Source of the DNA: an uncultured Neglectibacter sp. | GTDB lineage: Bacteria; Bacillota; Clostridia; Oscillospirales; Acutalibacteraceae | Direction: 5' to 3' | DNA length: 35,826 nucleotides | NCBI GenBank assembly: GCA_946554335.1 | Contig: CAMNSA010000019.1 | Span: 1-35,826, forward strand | Shown here: positions 7,863-16,938 of the stretch, one piece after another | How the letters are laid out: every line of letters starts with the position of its first letter | Position numbering within the stretch: the stretch's first letter is position 1 | Program-made: the position numbers and the translations under genes | The notes under the pieces: model-generated | The model's database searches: none | Seen by the model: the letters and a program-made list of their open reading frames with translations, nothing else | What the model was told of the DNA's origin: nothing

Positions 7863-9010
7863 TGACAGAGAAATTGAAGCGTCTCAAATGGAAAAACTTT
7901 CTCAACTGTGTGGTGGTGGCGGCCTTCACTCTGGTGTTCGGCGTCCTTTCCCTCACAGGCAGTCTGAACGGCTCCTCCATCATCCTCATCGAGCGCATTG
8001 CCATCTCCATTCTGCTGGCGGTATCTTTAAGTGTCGTGGTGGGCTTTCTGGGAGAGCTCTCCCTGGGACATGCCGGCTTTATGTGTATCGGCGCGTATCT
8101 GGGCGGCAAGGCGGCGGCACTTCTGGATCCCGTGCTGGGCACAGGCGTGCTCTCACTTTTGATCTCTCTTCTGGTGGGCGGCGTTTGTGCCGCGGTGTGC
8201 GGTCTGATCATCGGTCTGCCCGCTTTAAGGCTTCGGGGCGATTATCTCGCCATCGTCACCCTGGCCTTCGGGGAGATCGTGCGCTCGCTGTTTATGAATT
8301 CCTCCGATGAAAGCTTCGGCGGCGCGCTGGGTCTGGAGACCCCCCGCTTTGACAAGCAGAGCTTGTTTATCTACGCCTTTTTGCTGGTGCTTCTGTGCCT
8401 TGTGGTGATTCAGAACCTGCTGCGCTCCAAGCACGGCAGAGCCATCACCGCCATCCGGGACAACGAGATCGCGGCCAGGGCTACGGGCATCAATGTCACC
8501 TATTACAAGCTGCTGGTGTTCTCCGTTTCCGCATTCTTTGCCGGGCTTGCCGGGGTGCTTTACAGCTTCAGCAATTTCACGGTGCAAAGCGGCAAATTCG
8601 GCTATAATTACTCCATCGAAATTCTGGTGATGGTGGTGCTGGGCGGCATGGGCAGCATCAACGGCTCCATGATCTCCGCGGCCCTCATCACCTTCCTGGA
8701 TGTGAACCTGCAAACGCTGCTCACCGGCGATATGGCGGTGCTGAAAAACTTCCTTTACGCCCTGATCCTCATCGGCCTGGTGTTGTACAACAATGCCCCC
8801 GCCCTCAAGGGCTTCCGGGAAAAATACCGGCTGCGGGCGGTGATGGAGCGGATCCGGGAGAGAAAGCCGGACCCCTCAAAGGAACGGGACGACGAGGCCA
8901 AGTGGGACCGGGTGCCCACAAAGATCGATATGGACGAGGTGCTTTCGGTTTCTCCTCTGAAGTCTCAGGGGGATGAGACTTCAGAGCCCGGAGAGGAGGA
9001 GCGGCCATGA
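7862..9010 (+). CDS. livM: LivM: branched-chain amino acid ABC permease
   Basis: About 382 residues, the second permease of the Liv transporter. Family blocks include GFLGELSLGHAGFMCIGAY (about 62-80), AIRDNEIAARATGI (about 198-211) and VLGGMGSINGSMISAA (about 260-275). After the last membrane segment there is a charged hydrophilic tail of roughly 60 residues (KPDPSKERDDEAKWDR...), longer than I expect for the family. I prefer ATG 7862, overlapping the livH TGA; a GTG one codon earlier is equally open. AGGAGGGAG lies upstream. It ends in a 4-base ATGA overlap with livG. Confidence 0.93.
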   Translation: MTEKLKRLKWKNFLNCVVVAAFTLVFGVLSLTGSLNGSSIILIERIAISILLAVSLSVVVGFLGELSLGHAGFMCIGAYLGGKAAALLDPVLGTGVLSLLISLLVGGVCAAVCGLIIGLPALRLRGDYLAIVTLAFGEIVRSLFMNSSDESFGGALGLETPRFDKQSLFIYAFLLVLLCLVVIQNLLRSKHGRAITAIRDNEIAARATGINVTYYKLLVFSVSAFFAGLAGVLYSFSNFTVQSGKFGYNYSIEILVMVVLGGMGSINGSMISAALITFLDVNLQTLLTGDMAVLKNFLYALILIGLVLYNNAPALKGFREKYRLRAVMERIRERKPDPSKERDDEAKWDRVPTKIDMDEVLSVSPLKSQGDETSEPGEEERP

Positions 9011-9777
9011 GCGAACTGATGCTGGAAACCAGAGAGTTGGGCATTACCTTCGGCGGACTGAAGGCCGTAGAGAATGTAAATCTGAAGGTGGAAAAGGGAT
9101 GCCTTTACGGGCTGGTGGGCCCCAATGGAGCGGGGAAGACCACGGTCTTCAACCTCATTACCGGCGTGTACCAGCCCACCTTCGGCACCTTCCTTTTGGA
9201 TGGAGAAGAGCTGAAGGGCAAAGGGCAGGAGACCATCTGCCGCAAAGGCATTGCCCGCACCTTTCAGAATATCCGCCTGTTCAACAATATGACGGTGATC
9301 CGCAATGTGATGGTGGGGCTTCACAATCTTCCGGAATATGCCTACAGCCCCTTTACCGGGATGCTGCGCCTGCCCAAATACTTTGAGGCGGAGCGGAAAA
9401 TGCGGGACAAGGCCAAGGAGATCCTGAAAATTTTCGACCTTTATGAAGAGCGCAACGGCCTTGCCTGCAACCTGCCCTACGGCAAACAGCGCAAGCTGGA
9501 AATGGCGAGAGCTCTGGCCACAAACCCCAAGCTTCTTCTGCTGGACGAGCCTGCGGCGGGCATGAATCCCAACGAGACCGCCTCTTTGATGGAGACCGTG
9601 CGCTATGTGCGGGATCATTTTCAGGTGACCATTCTGCTCATCGAGCATGATATGAAGTTTGTGTCCGGACTGTGCGACGAGATCACGGTACTGAATTTCG
9701 GTACAGAGCTTGCCAGCGGCCGGCCTGAGGAGGTCCTGAAGGATTCTCAGGTGGTGGCGGCCTATCTGGGCGAATAA
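9007..9777 (+). CDS. livG: LivG: branched-chain amino acid ABC ATPase
   Basis: A 256-residue ABC ATPase. Walker A is GPNGAGKTT (residues 38-46). The LivG-specific block GIARTFQNIRLFNNMTV follows, then a degenerate signature (LPYGKQRKLEMARAL) and Walker B LLLLDEPAAGMNP. The signature lacks the usual LSGGQ, reading YGKQR, which is normal for this subfamily. The C-terminal VLNFGTELASGRPEEV block is typical. It hydrolyses ATP to drive LivHM, together with LivF. Confidence 0.95.
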   Translation: MSELMLETRELGITFGGLKAVENVNLKVEKGCLYGLVGPNGAGKTTVFNLITGVYQPTFGTFLLDGEELKGKGQETICRKGIARTFQNIRLFNNMTVIRNVMVGLHNLPEYAYSPFTGMLRLPKYFEAERKMRDKAKEILKIFDLYEERNGLACNLPYGKQRKLEMARALATNPKLLLLDEPAAGMNPNETASLMETVRYVRDHFQVTILLIEHDMKFVSGLCDEITVLNFGTELASGRPEEVLKDSQVVAAYLGE

Positions 9778-9792
9778 AAGGAGGGAGAGGTC

Positions 9793-10503
9793 GTGGCATT
9801 ATTAGAGGTCAAAGATCTCGCGGTATATTATGGAGTGATTAAGGCCCTGGACGGGGTTTCTTTTACGGTGGATGAGGGAGAGATCGTTGCGCTCATCGGC
9901 GCCAACGGAGCCGGGAAAACCACCACTTTGCACACGGTGACCGGTCTGCTTCCCCCGAAAAGCGGCACAGTCACCTATCATGGGCAGGATATCACCAACC
10001 TGCCCGCCCATAAGATCGTGACTCTGGGGATCGCCCATGTGCCGGAGGGCAGGCGGATCTTCCAGCAGCTTTCCGTGCTGGAGAATTTGAAAATGGGCGC
10101 CTATACCAGAAAGGACAAGAAGGAGATCGCGGAGAGCCTGGAGCAGGTATACGCTCATTTTCCCCGGCTGAAGGAACGGAAAAACCAGGTGGCGGGCACC
10201 CTTTCCGGAGGCGAGCAGCAGATGCTTGCCATGGGCAGGGCCATGATGTCCCGCCCCAAGCTCATTGTGATGGACGAGCCCTCTATGGGCCTTTCGCCTT
10301 TGCTCGTAAAAGAGGTGTTCAAGATCATTCTGGACCTGCACAAGACGGGAGCCACCATCCTTCTCGTCGAGCAGAACGCCCAGATGGCCCTTTCCATCGC
10401 GGACCGGGCCTATGTCCTGGAAACCGGCCGCATCGTCTCCGAGGGCTCCGGCCAGGAGCTGCTGCAAAGCGACGAGATCAAGAAGGCTTACTTGGGCGGG
10501 TAG
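9793..10503 (+). CDS. livF: LivF: branched-chain amino acid ABC ATPase
   Basis: A 236-residue ABC ATPase, the second nucleotide-binding subunit of the Liv importer. It carries Walker A GANGAGKTT (from residue 36), the LivF-typical GIAHVPEGRRIFQQLSV, signature LSGGEQQM and Walker B LIVMDEPSMGLSP. The GTG start at 9793 has GGAGGGAG upstream and lies 15 bases after livG. The TAG stop is the first unit of a heptanucleotide array (10501-10535), which runs straight into the operon terminator. Confidence 0.95.
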   Translation: MALLEVKDLAVYYGVIKALDGVSFTVDEGEIVALIGANGAGKTTTLHTVTGLLPPKSGTVTYHGQDITNLPAHKIVTLGIAHVPEGRRIFQQLSVLENLKMGAYTRKDKKEIAESLEQVYAHFPRLKERKNQVAGTLSGGEQQMLAMGRAMMSRPKLIVMDEPSMGLSPLLVKEVFKIILDLHKTGATILLVEQNAQMALSIADRAYVLETGRIVSEGSGQELLQSDEIKKAYLGG

Positions 10504-10535
10504 TTGTTAGCTGTGAGTAGTTGGTTGTTAGAGAA
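10501..10535 (+). repeat. Heptanucleotide array starting at the livF stop codon
   Basis: Five 7-mers: TAGTTGT TAGCTGT GAGTAGT TGGTTGT TAGAGAA. The first TAG is the livF stop codon. The array ends exactly where the terminator stem begins. Confidence 0.8.
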
Positions 10536-10567
10536 AGCCTCTCCTTGGGAACAGGGAGAGGCTTTTA
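10535..10567 (+). terminator. Terminator of the liv operon
   Basis: AGCCTCTCC (10536-10544) pairs with GGAGAGGCT (10555-10563), followed by TTTATG. Confidence 0.8.
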
Positions 10568-10609
10568 TGTCATTTGGTTCCCCACTAACTTCCCTTGGCT
10601 CCCCTTTGG

Positions 10610-10644
10610 TAGTTGTTAGCCATTAGTAATTAGTTGTTAGAAAG
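10610..10644 (+). repeat. Heptanucleotide array
   Basis: Five in-register 7-mers: TAGTTGT TAGCCAT TAGTAAT TAGTTGT TAGAAAG. It lies in the gene-free 870-base region after livF, not directly at a gene end. Confidence 0.75.
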
Positions 10645-10664
10645 CCCTTGGCTCCCCCTTAATA

Positions 10665-10832
10665 CCCTTGGCTCTCCCTCTGGGGTGAGTACGCCCCGGT
10701 GGGGCGTTGCCACGAACTGACCGAACCGGCAGGTGAGACGCTGTCACCGTAGGTGACTGAGAGGGTAAACTTCATCTCTTTTCTACTCAACATCCCCTCC
10801 GTCAAAATCTTCGATTTTGCCACCTCCCCTTA
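10665..10832 (+). repeat. 168-bp modular hairpin repeat, copy 1
   Basis: Differs by one base (C in CTACTCAAC) from the copy at 11049-11216. It contains in order a partial CTCTCC outer arm, hairpin CGCCCC-GGT-GGGGCG, adaptor CCGAACCGGCAGGTGAGACG (10721-10740), hairpin GTCACC-GTA-GGTGAC, TGAGAGGG, a spacer, and hairpin AAAATC-TTC-GATTTT between CTCCGTC and GCCACCTC. No coding potential is credible. Confidence 0.85.
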
Positions 10833-10835
10833 ATA

Positions 10836-10958
10836 CCCTTGGCTCCCCTTGTTCCCAAGGGGAGCTGTCAGCGAAGCTGACTGAGGGGATACGGGAAAGC
10901 TTCTTACCTCTCCGTCAAAATCTTCGATTTTGCCACCTCCCCTTAGAAAAGGGGAGGC
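10836..10958 (+). repeat. Modular hairpin repeat, GGCTCCCC type
   Basis: Four successive hairpins: GCTCCCCTT/AAGGGGAGC, GTCAGC-GAA-GCTGAC, AAAATC-TTC-GATTTT, and CCTCCCCTT/AAGGGGAGG. It shares its fixed spacer with the element at 18503-18623 but has a different third hairpin. Confidence 0.8.
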
Positions 10959-11048
10959 AAGAAGGAGGGGAGCAAGGGAGAGGCAAGCGGTTTCTGCGGT
11001 TCGCTGTTTAGTTTTCCTGAAGTAAACCGAGAAGGAATTTGCAGCTAC

Positions 11049-11216
11049 CCCTTGGCTCTCCCTCTGGGGTGAGTACGCCCCGGTGGGGCGTTGCCACGAA
11101 CTGACCGAACCGGCAGGTGAGACGCTGTCACCGTAGGTGACTGAGAGGGTAAACTTCATCTCTTTTCTACTTAACATCCCCTCCGTCAAAATCTTCGATT
11201 TTGCCACCTCCCCTTA
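11049..11216 (+). repeat. 168-bp modular hairpin repeat, copy 2
   Basis: Direct repeat of 10665-10832 with a single mismatch (CTACTTAAC). Here the element continues into its closing CCTCCCCTT/AAGGG(A)AGG hairpin to about 11231, whereas copy 1 is cut off and abuts the next element. Confidence 0.85.
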
Positions 11217-11281
11217 GAAAAGGGAAGGCAAGAGGAAGTAAGCGTTCGCCGCTCCCAACAGACTGTGAAACAGTCTGTTTT

Positions 11282-11309
11282 CTAACGACTAAGCTCTAAC
11301 TTCTAACAA
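11282..11309 (-). repeat. Heptanucleotide array, reversed
   Basis: Four 7-mers in CTAANNN form (CTAACGA CTAAGCT CTAACTT CTAACAA), that is TTAG units on the minus strand. The only array here that points away from the next gene and has no upstream gene in its own orientation. Confidence 0.7.
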
Positions 11310-11329
11310 CGAATCACGGGGAGAAGGAG

Positions 11330-11358
11330 TTGATTTTCCCGCTTAGTTATGCCATAAT
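11330..11358 (+). promoter_or_regulatory. Promoter of ABC exporter-murD-rnr
   Basis: TTGATT, 17 bases, CATAAT, about 37 bases before the ATG of the exporter gene. Confidence 0.7.
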
Positions 11359-11394
11359 ATTCCTGTATGTATTTTGGGAAAAGGTAGGTTGTTT

Positions 11395-13206
11395 ATGTCT
11401 TTGTCAAATTCACAAAAAAGAAAGAAAGGGCTGATCCGCAGATTCCTGCCCTATTTCAAAAAGTATAAGCTGGTGCTGCTTTTTGACCTGTTCTGCGCTG
11501 CCCTCACCACGGTCTGCGAGCTGCTTTTGCCCATGCTGGTGCGGTATATCACCAATATGGGCATCAACCATTTGGAGGCTCTCACTGCCGAGATCATTTT
11601 GAAGATCGGCGTTTTGTATCTGTTTCTGCGCCTGGTGGACGCCGCCGCCGACTTCTTTAGGGCCTCCGTGGGGCATATTATGGGCACAAAGATCGAAACG
11701 GATATGCGCTCTGACCTGTTCGCCCATCTGCAGAAGCTGTCCTTCAATTATTTTGACAACCACAAGATCGGGCAGATCATGTCCCGTATCACCTCCGACC
11801 TTTTCGATGTGACGGAGTTCGCCCATCACTGCCCGGAGGAGATCTTCATTTCCGGCATTAAGATCATCGGCGCCTTTGTGATCCTGTGCGGGATCAACCC
11901 CGTGCTTACGCTGGTGGTGTTCTCCGTGGTGCCCTTTATGCTTTTGGCCGCCGCCTTTTTCAACTCCAAAATGAGAGAGCAGTTCCGCCGCCAGCGGGTG
12001 CAGATCGGTGAGATCAACGCCCAGGTGGAGGACAGTCTTTTGGGCGTGCGGGTGGTAAAGTCCTTTGCCAACGAGGATCTGGAAACGGGAAAATTTGAAA
12101 AAGGCAATAAGGTTTTTTATGACATCAAGCGGAAAAGCTACCTCTATATGGGCGGCTTCGACGCCTCCAACCGGATGTTTGACGGCCTGATGAATCTTCT
12201 GGTTTTGATCGTGGGGGCGCTGTTTATGATCAACGGCTGGATACAGCCCGCCGACCTGGTGGCCTACATGATGTATGTGAGTACTTTGATCAGCTCCATT
12301 CGCCAGCTGGTGCAGTTTGCCGAGCAGTTCCAGCGGGGCATGACGGGCATTGAGCGGTTCTTCCAGATCATGGACGCGGATGTGGAGATCTTCGACGAGC
12401 CTGACGCCAAGACCCTTCAGGTGAAAAAGGGCGATATCGATTTTGAAAACGTGAGCTTCAGCTATGCTGACGACGACAAGCAGGTGCTTTCTCAGATCTC
12501 CCTTTCCGTAAGGGCCGGGGAGAACGTGGCGCTGGTAGGTCCCTCCGGCGGAGGCAAGACCACCCTTTGCAACCTGATCCCCAGGTTCTATGATGTGACT
12601 CAAGGAAAGATCCTTATTGACGGCCAGGATATCCACGGCGTCACGCTGGATTCCCTGCGCTCTCAGATCGGCTTTGTGCAGCAGGATGTGTACCTGTTTT
12701 CCGGCACGGTGTTTGAGAACATCCAGTACGGAAAGCCCGGCGCTTCTAAAGATGAGGTGGTAGACGCGGCAAAGCAGGCGGGGGCGCACGAGTTCATCAT
12801 GGGGCTTTTAAATGGATATGATACTTATGTGGGCGAGCGAGGCGTCAAGCTTTCCGGCGGACAGAAGCAGCGCATCAGCATTGCCAGAGCATTTTTGAAG
12901 AATCCGCCCATTATGATTTTAGATGAGGCCACCTCCGCGTTGGATAACGAAAGCGAGCGGATTGTGCAGGCCTCTCTGGAAAAGCTTTCCAAGGGGCGCA
13001 CCACCTTTACCATTGCCCACCGGCTGACCACCATTAAAAACGCCACCATGATCCTGGTGCTCACAGACAAAGGCATCGAGGAGAAGGGCACCCATCAGGA
13101 GCTGATGGCGAAAAAGGGGATCTATTATCATCTCTATAACAGCTATTCTGACGAACCGGGGCAGCAAAGCGCCCCAAACTCAAACAGAGAGGAAGCGCCT
13201 GCGTGA
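11395..13206 (+). CDS. ABC exporter half-transporter (MsbA/multidrug type)
   Basis: About 603 residues: an N-terminal six-helix transmembrane domain (residues about 20-310) fused to an ABC ATPase. Walker A GPSGGGKT is at 382-389, LSGGQKQR starts at about 486, and Walker B has D510 and E511 (ILDEATSAL); an H-loop AHRLTT follows. It would act as a homo- or heterodimer exporting a lipid, drug or peptide; the substrate is unknown. I use ATG 11395 with AGGTAGG upstream rather than TTG 11374, which lacks a ribosome site. The stop overlaps the murD GTG by 4 bases, so the exporter is translationally coupled to a peptidoglycan gene. Confidence 0.9.
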   Translation: MSLSNSQKRKKGLIRRFLPYFKKYKLVLLFDLFCAALTTVCELLLPMLVRYITNMGINHLEALTAEIILKIGVLYLFLRLVDAAADFFRASVGHIMGTKIETDMRSDLFAHLQKLSFNYFDNHKIGQIMSRITSDLFDVTEFAHHCPEEIFISGIKIIGAFVILCGINPVLTLVVFSVVPFMLLAAAFFNSKMREQFRRQRVQIGEINAQVEDSLLGVRVVKSFANEDLETGKFEKGNKVFYDIKRKSYLYMGGFDASNRMFDGLMNLLVLIVGALFMINGWIQPADLVAYMMYVSTLISSIRQLVQFAEQFQRGMTGIERFFQIMDADVEIFDEPDAKTLQVKKGDIDFENVSFSYADDDKQVLSQISLSVRAGENVALVGPSGGGKTTLCNLIPRFYDVTQGKILIDGQDIHGVTLDSLRSQIGFVQQDVYLFSGTVFENIQYGKPGASKDEVVDAAKQAGAHEFIMGLLNGYDTYVGERGVKLSGGQKQRISIARAFLKNPPIMILDEATSALDNESERIVQASLEKLSKGRTTFTIAHRLTTIKNATMILVLTDKGIEEKGTHQELMAKKGIYYHLYNSYSDEPGQQSAPNSNREEAPA

Positions 13207-14576
13207 AGAAGGTAGAAGAGTATTTTCAGAAGCTTGAGGGGAAGGAAGTGGCGTTTTGCGGTATTGGCCGCAGCCATCTGCCCCTGATGGAGCTGTTTCG
13301 CGAGAGAGGGATCTCAGTCACTGCCAGAGACCGCCGCACTGAGGAGGAGCTGGGGGAGACCGCCGGAAAGTTAAAGGAGCTGGGTGTCAAGCTGATTTTG
13401 GGAGACGGCTATCTTTCCGGGCTTTCGGAGGATGTGATCTTCCGCACCCCGGGCATGAAGTATTTCCTCCCCGAGCTCACAGCGGCCAGAGAGCGGGGCG
13501 CACAGGTCACCAGCGAGATGGAGGTCTTTTTCCGGCTTTGCCCCTGCAAGATCTATGCCGTTACCGGCAGCGACGGGAAGACCACTACTACCACCATCCT
13601 CTCCGAGTTTTTAAAGGCTCAGGGAAAACGGGTGCATCTGGGGGGGAATATCGGAAAGCCTTTGCTGCCTGAGATCGAGTCTGTCACACCGGAGGACGCG
13701 GCGGTGGTGGAACTAAGTAGTTTCCAGCTGATCTCCATGCGCCAAAGCCCCCAGGTGGCCGTGATCACCAATCTCTCTCCCAACCACCTGGACATGCACA
13801 AGGATATGCAGGAATATATCGATGCGAAGAAAAATGTGTTCCTCTATCAGGGAGAAAATTCCCGCACGGTGCTGAACCTGGACAATGAGATCACCGCCTC
13901 CTTCCAAGACGAGGTCAAGGGGGAGCTTTGGGGCTTCAGCCGGAAGCAGCCTCCCGAAAACGGCGTGTTCTGCGACGGCGAAAATATTCTTGTCAACGGG
14001 GAGAAGCTGATGTCCGTAAAAGAGATCAAGATTCCCGGCTGGCACAATGTGGAAAACTATATGGCGGCTATCGCCGCCGTGTGGGGCGAGGTGGAGACGG
14101 AGAAGCTTCGTCGGGTGGCCGCCTCCTTCGGGGGCGTGGAGCATCGGGCGGAGCTGGTCCGCGAGGTGGACGGCGTGCGCTATTATAACGATTCCATCGC
14201 AAGCTCTCCCACCCGAACGATCTCCGGCACTTTGTCCCTCTACGACAAAAAGATCATTCTCATCTGCGGGGGCTATGACAAAAAGATCCCCTATGACCCG
14301 CTGGGGCCGGTGATCTGCAAAAAGGTTAAGGTGCTGATCACTATGGGCGCTACCGGGGAGAAGATCCGGCAGGCGGTGGAGAACGCCCCTGAGTTTCAGG
14401 GAAGCGGCCTGAAGCTATTGCGGGCGGAAAATATGGAAGAGGCGGTCAGCCTTGCAAAAAGCCAGGCTCAGCCGGGGGATATCGTATCCCTGTCGCCCGC
14501 CTCCGCCGCCTTTGACCTCTATCCCAATTTCGAGGTGCGGGGCAGACATTTTAAGGAACTGGTAAACCGGCTGTAA
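13203..14576 (+). CDS. murD: MurD: UDP-MurNAc-L-Ala--D-Glu ligase
   Basis: A 457-residue Mur ligase that adds D-glutamate to UDP-MurNAc-L-alanine in the cytoplasm. The N-terminal Rossmann-like domain (residues 1-100) holds GIGRSHLP. The ATP loop TGSDGKTTTT spans 121-130. Mur-ligase landmarks VELSSFQL, TNLSPNHLDMH (catalytic carbamylated-Lys region following) and the C-terminal YNDSIASSPT and GGYDK blocks are all present. The GTG start overlaps the preceding stop. It is uncommon for murD to sit outside a division-cell-wall cluster; here it lies between an ABC exporter and rnr. Confidence 0.95.
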   Translation: MKKVEEYFQKLEGKEVAFCGIGRSHLPLMELFRERGISVTARDRRTEEELGETAGKLKELGVKLILGDGYLSGLSEDVIFRTPGMKYFLPELTAARERGAQVTSEMEVFFRLCPCKIYAVTGSDGKTTTTTILSEFLKAQGKRVHLGGNIGKPLLPEIESVTPEDAAVVELSSFQLISMRQSPQVAVITNLSPNHLDMHKDMQEYIDAKKNVFLYQGENSRTVLNLDNEITASFQDEVKGELWGFSRKQPPENGVFCDGENILVNGEKLMSVKEIKIPGWHNVENYMAAIAAVWGEVETEKLRRVAASFGGVEHRAELVREVDGVRYYNDSIASSPTRTISGTLSLYDKKIILICGGYDKKIPYDPLGPVICKKVKVLITMGATGEKIRQAVENAPEFQGSGLKLLRAENMEEAVSLAKSQAQPGDIVSLSPASAAFDLYPNFEVRGRHFKELVNRL

Positions 14577-14602
14577 GGGGGAGCTTCCCCGGAAAGGATT
14601 TT

Positions 14603-16822
14603 ATGCCGAAAGAGAAAAGAAAAAGACGCTCGTCCTTCCTCTCCGGAAAGGGCGTGAAAAAGGCGGGAAGAGGGACGAAAGGGAAAGGCGCCCGAGCTTC
14701 CCATAAAAGAGGAGAGCCCTTTTCCTCTCTGGAAAGAGCCCTGCTTCTGCGCCTGGAAAAGGCGGGGGAAACAGACCTCAGAGGCCTCAAAAAAGGACTT
14801 CAGGCCTCTCCCCGGGAACTGGACTTCGCTTTGAAGTCGCTGATGAGAAAGGGAAAGGTAAAACGGGCGGGGGACCGCTTCCTCCTTTCCGCCGAAGCCC
14901 AGGGCCCCTCTTTGAAGGGACAGATCGTCTCCCTCTCAGAGAACTTTGCCTTTGTAAGGCCTTTGGAGGGGGACGGGGAGGATATCTTCATTCCCGGGCG
15001 CTTTCTTTCCGGCGCTTTTCTGGGGGACGAGGTGCTGATCTCTCACTTGGAAAGCCAGGAAAAAGGGCCAAGCGGCAGGGTAGAGCAGATCCTTTCCGCC
15101 GCTTCCAGAGCTTTGACCGGCACCGTCCGTCTGGACGCCTCCGGAGCGAGAGCCGTTTTGGACCACGCGGTGCGCTATGACCTTACCCTGCGCCCCGGCT
15201 CCCTCCTGGGGGCGAAGGACGGGGACAAGGTGCTTTTGGAGGTTCAGCAGGACCGCTTTGGAGAGTGGACTCTGGGAGAGGTCAAAAAGGTGTTTGGCAG
15301 CGGAAACCGGGCGAGAGTGTGCGCGGACGCGGTGATCCAGCGCTTTGAGATCCCCACGGAGTTCTCATCCGAGGCGCTGAAAGAAGCGGAAAAGCTTTCC
15401 GCTTGCTCGGTCACTTCCCGGGAGCTTGCGGGCAGGCTCGACCTGCGGGAGGAGCCTGTTTTCACGGTGGACAGCGAAAGCGCCAAGGATCTGGACGATG
15501 CCATTTCTGTGAAAAAAAGCCGCTGGGGCTATCAGCTGGGGGTGCATATCGCGGATGTGTCCCACTATGTGAAGGCGAAAAGCGCCTTGGACCGGGACGC
15601 CTTTGAACGGGGCACCTCGGTGTATTTCGCGGACCGGGTGATCCCCATGCTGCCCGAGGCCCTTTCCAACGGGGTCTGCTCCTTAAACGCAGGGGAGGAC
15701 AAGCTCACCTTTTCCGCTCTGCTCTCCTTTGACAAAGAGGGGAATATGACGGCTTACCGCTTCCAAAAAAGCGTGATCCGCTCCAAGGTGCGGGGCGTCT
15801 ACCGGGAGGTCAACAGCCTGTTTGAGGGGACGGCCTCCGGGGAGCTGAAAGAGAAATATGAGCCGGTGAAGAACAGCCTGAAAAACGCCAGAGAGCTGGC
15901 CGCTCTGCTTCGGGAAAACGCCCGGGCAAGAGGGGAAATGGAGCTTTCCAGCACAGAACTGCAATTTGAGCTCAACGAGGAGGGCGTCTGCACCGACATT
16001 GTTCCCCGCACCTCGGGGGAAGCCCAGGAGATGATCGAGCAGCTGATGATCAGCGCCAACCGGGCCGCCGCCAAAACGGCTTTAGACTATGAGCTTCCTT
16101 TTTTGTACCGGGTCCATGAGAAGCCCCGGCCGGAAAGGGTGGAGGAGCTTTCCGCGCTGCTTTTGCGGTTGGGGATCTCCTGCAGGGAGCTGCAAAAGGG
16201 AAGCCCCGCCACGGCGGACTTCAAAGCGGTGCTGGAACGGGTAAAGGGTACGCCCAAGGAAGCCCTGGTCTCCCAGCGGGTGCTGCGCACCATGGAAAAG
16301 GCCCGTTACTGTGAGGAAGAGCTGGGACATTTCGGCCTGAACCTTTTGGAATACAGCCATTTCACCTCTCCCATCCGCCGGTATCCGGATACCCTGATCC
16401 ACCGGATTTTAAGCGGCCTGTGCGAGGGAGAGGAGTTGGGGACCCTCAAAAGGCGGTTCGGAGCTTTTGTGGGGGAAAGCGCCGCCCAGTGCTCCAAAAA
16501 TGAGCTGAGGGCTGTCTCGGCAGAACGGGCGGCAGAGGACTGCTATGTGGCGGAATATCTTCATGCCCATCTGGGAGAAAAAGCTGTGGGCATCATCAGT
16601 GGAGCCACGGCACGAGGCGTTTTCGTCCGCCTGAAAAACGGGGCGGAGGGCTTTGTGAGTCTCCAAAGCTTTGAAAATGCCCGGTTCCAGTTTGACGGAG
16701 AGGTGTCCCATCGGGACCCTGTTTCCGGGCGGGTGCTGATGGTGGGGGAAGAGCTGTCTGTGATCATCGCTTCCGCGGATGTGGCCACCGGCCGGGTGGA
16801 TTTTCTGCCTCAGAACCCCTAA
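14603..16822 (+). CDS. rnr: RNase R (3'-5' exoribonuclease)
   Basis: A 739-residue RNase II/R family enzyme. A Lys/Arg-rich N-terminus (first 35 residues) is followed by a winged-helix-like segment, cold-shock domains (about 100-240), and the RNB catalytic domain. The Mg-binding acidic cluster includes D290, D296, D298 and D299 in DSESAKDLDDAI, and the RNB C-terminal block is YSHFTSPIRRYPD. A C-terminal S1 domain (about residues 655-735) completes the RNase R order. It degrades structured RNA and helps in rRNA and tmRNA-related quality control. The ATG has GGAAAGGA upstream. It follows murD by 26 bases, and a terminator lies directly after it. Confidence 0.95.
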   Translation: MPKEKRKRRSSFLSGKGVKKAGRGTKGKGARASHKRGEPFSSLERALLLRLEKAGETDLRGLKKGLQASPRELDFALKSLMRKGKVKRAGDRFLLSAEAQGPSLKGQIVSLSENFAFVRPLEGDGEDIFIPGRFLSGAFLGDEVLISHLESQEKGPSGRVEQILSAASRALTGTVRLDASGARAVLDHAVRYDLTLRPGSLLGAKDGDKVLLEVQQDRFGEWTLGEVKKVFGSGNRARVCADAVIQRFEIPTEFSSEALKEAEKLSACSVTSRELAGRLDLREEPVFTVDSESAKDLDDAISVKKSRWGYQLGVHIADVSHYVKAKSALDRDAFERGTSVYFADRVIPMLPEALSNGVCSLNAGEDKLTFSALLSFDKEGNMTAYRFQKSVIRSKVRGVYREVNSLFEGTASGELKEKYEPVKNSLKNARELAALLRENARARGEMELSSTELQFELNEEGVCTDIVPRTSGEAQEMIEQLMISANRAAAKTALDYELPFLYRVHEKPRPERVEELSALLLRLGISCRELQKGSPATADFKAVLERVKGTPKEALVSQRVLRTMEKARYCEEELGHFGLNLLEYSHFTSPIRRYPDTLIHRILSGLCEGEELGTLKRRFGAFVGESAAQCSKNELRAVSAERAAEDCYVAEYLHAHLGEKAVGIISGATARGVFVRLKNGAEGFVSLQSFENARFQFDGEVSHRDPVSGRVLMVGEELSVIIASADVATGRVDFLPQNP

Positions 16823-16825
16823 CGG

Positions 16826-16866
16826 CCGGAAAAAGCCCTGCAAGCGGGCTCACGGCTTTTTTGCCG
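16826..16866 (+). terminator. Terminator after rnr
   Basis: CCGG-AAAAAGCC can pair with GGCTTTTTT-GCCGG, enclosing the inner hairpin AGCCC-TGCAAGC-GGGCT (16834-16850). It starts 4 bases after the rnr stop and ends in a T-run. Confidence 0.7.
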
Positions 16867-16938
16867 GGAATAACCGGGGCTTGTTTTTCATAAGTTATAA
16901 ACAAAACTTGGAAAAACAAAAAAAGAGAGGATCCCGCC

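Noticed and set aside
10830-11207. 125-codon minus-strand frame with SVSPAGSV, echoed at 35427-35786
   Set aside because: The shared residues come from translating the hairpin repeats; the frames have no ribosome site or family match.
16868-16900. SigE-type promoter before bofA (CATAAGTT as -10)
   Set aside because: Only partial matches to both boxes; too weak to list as a feature.
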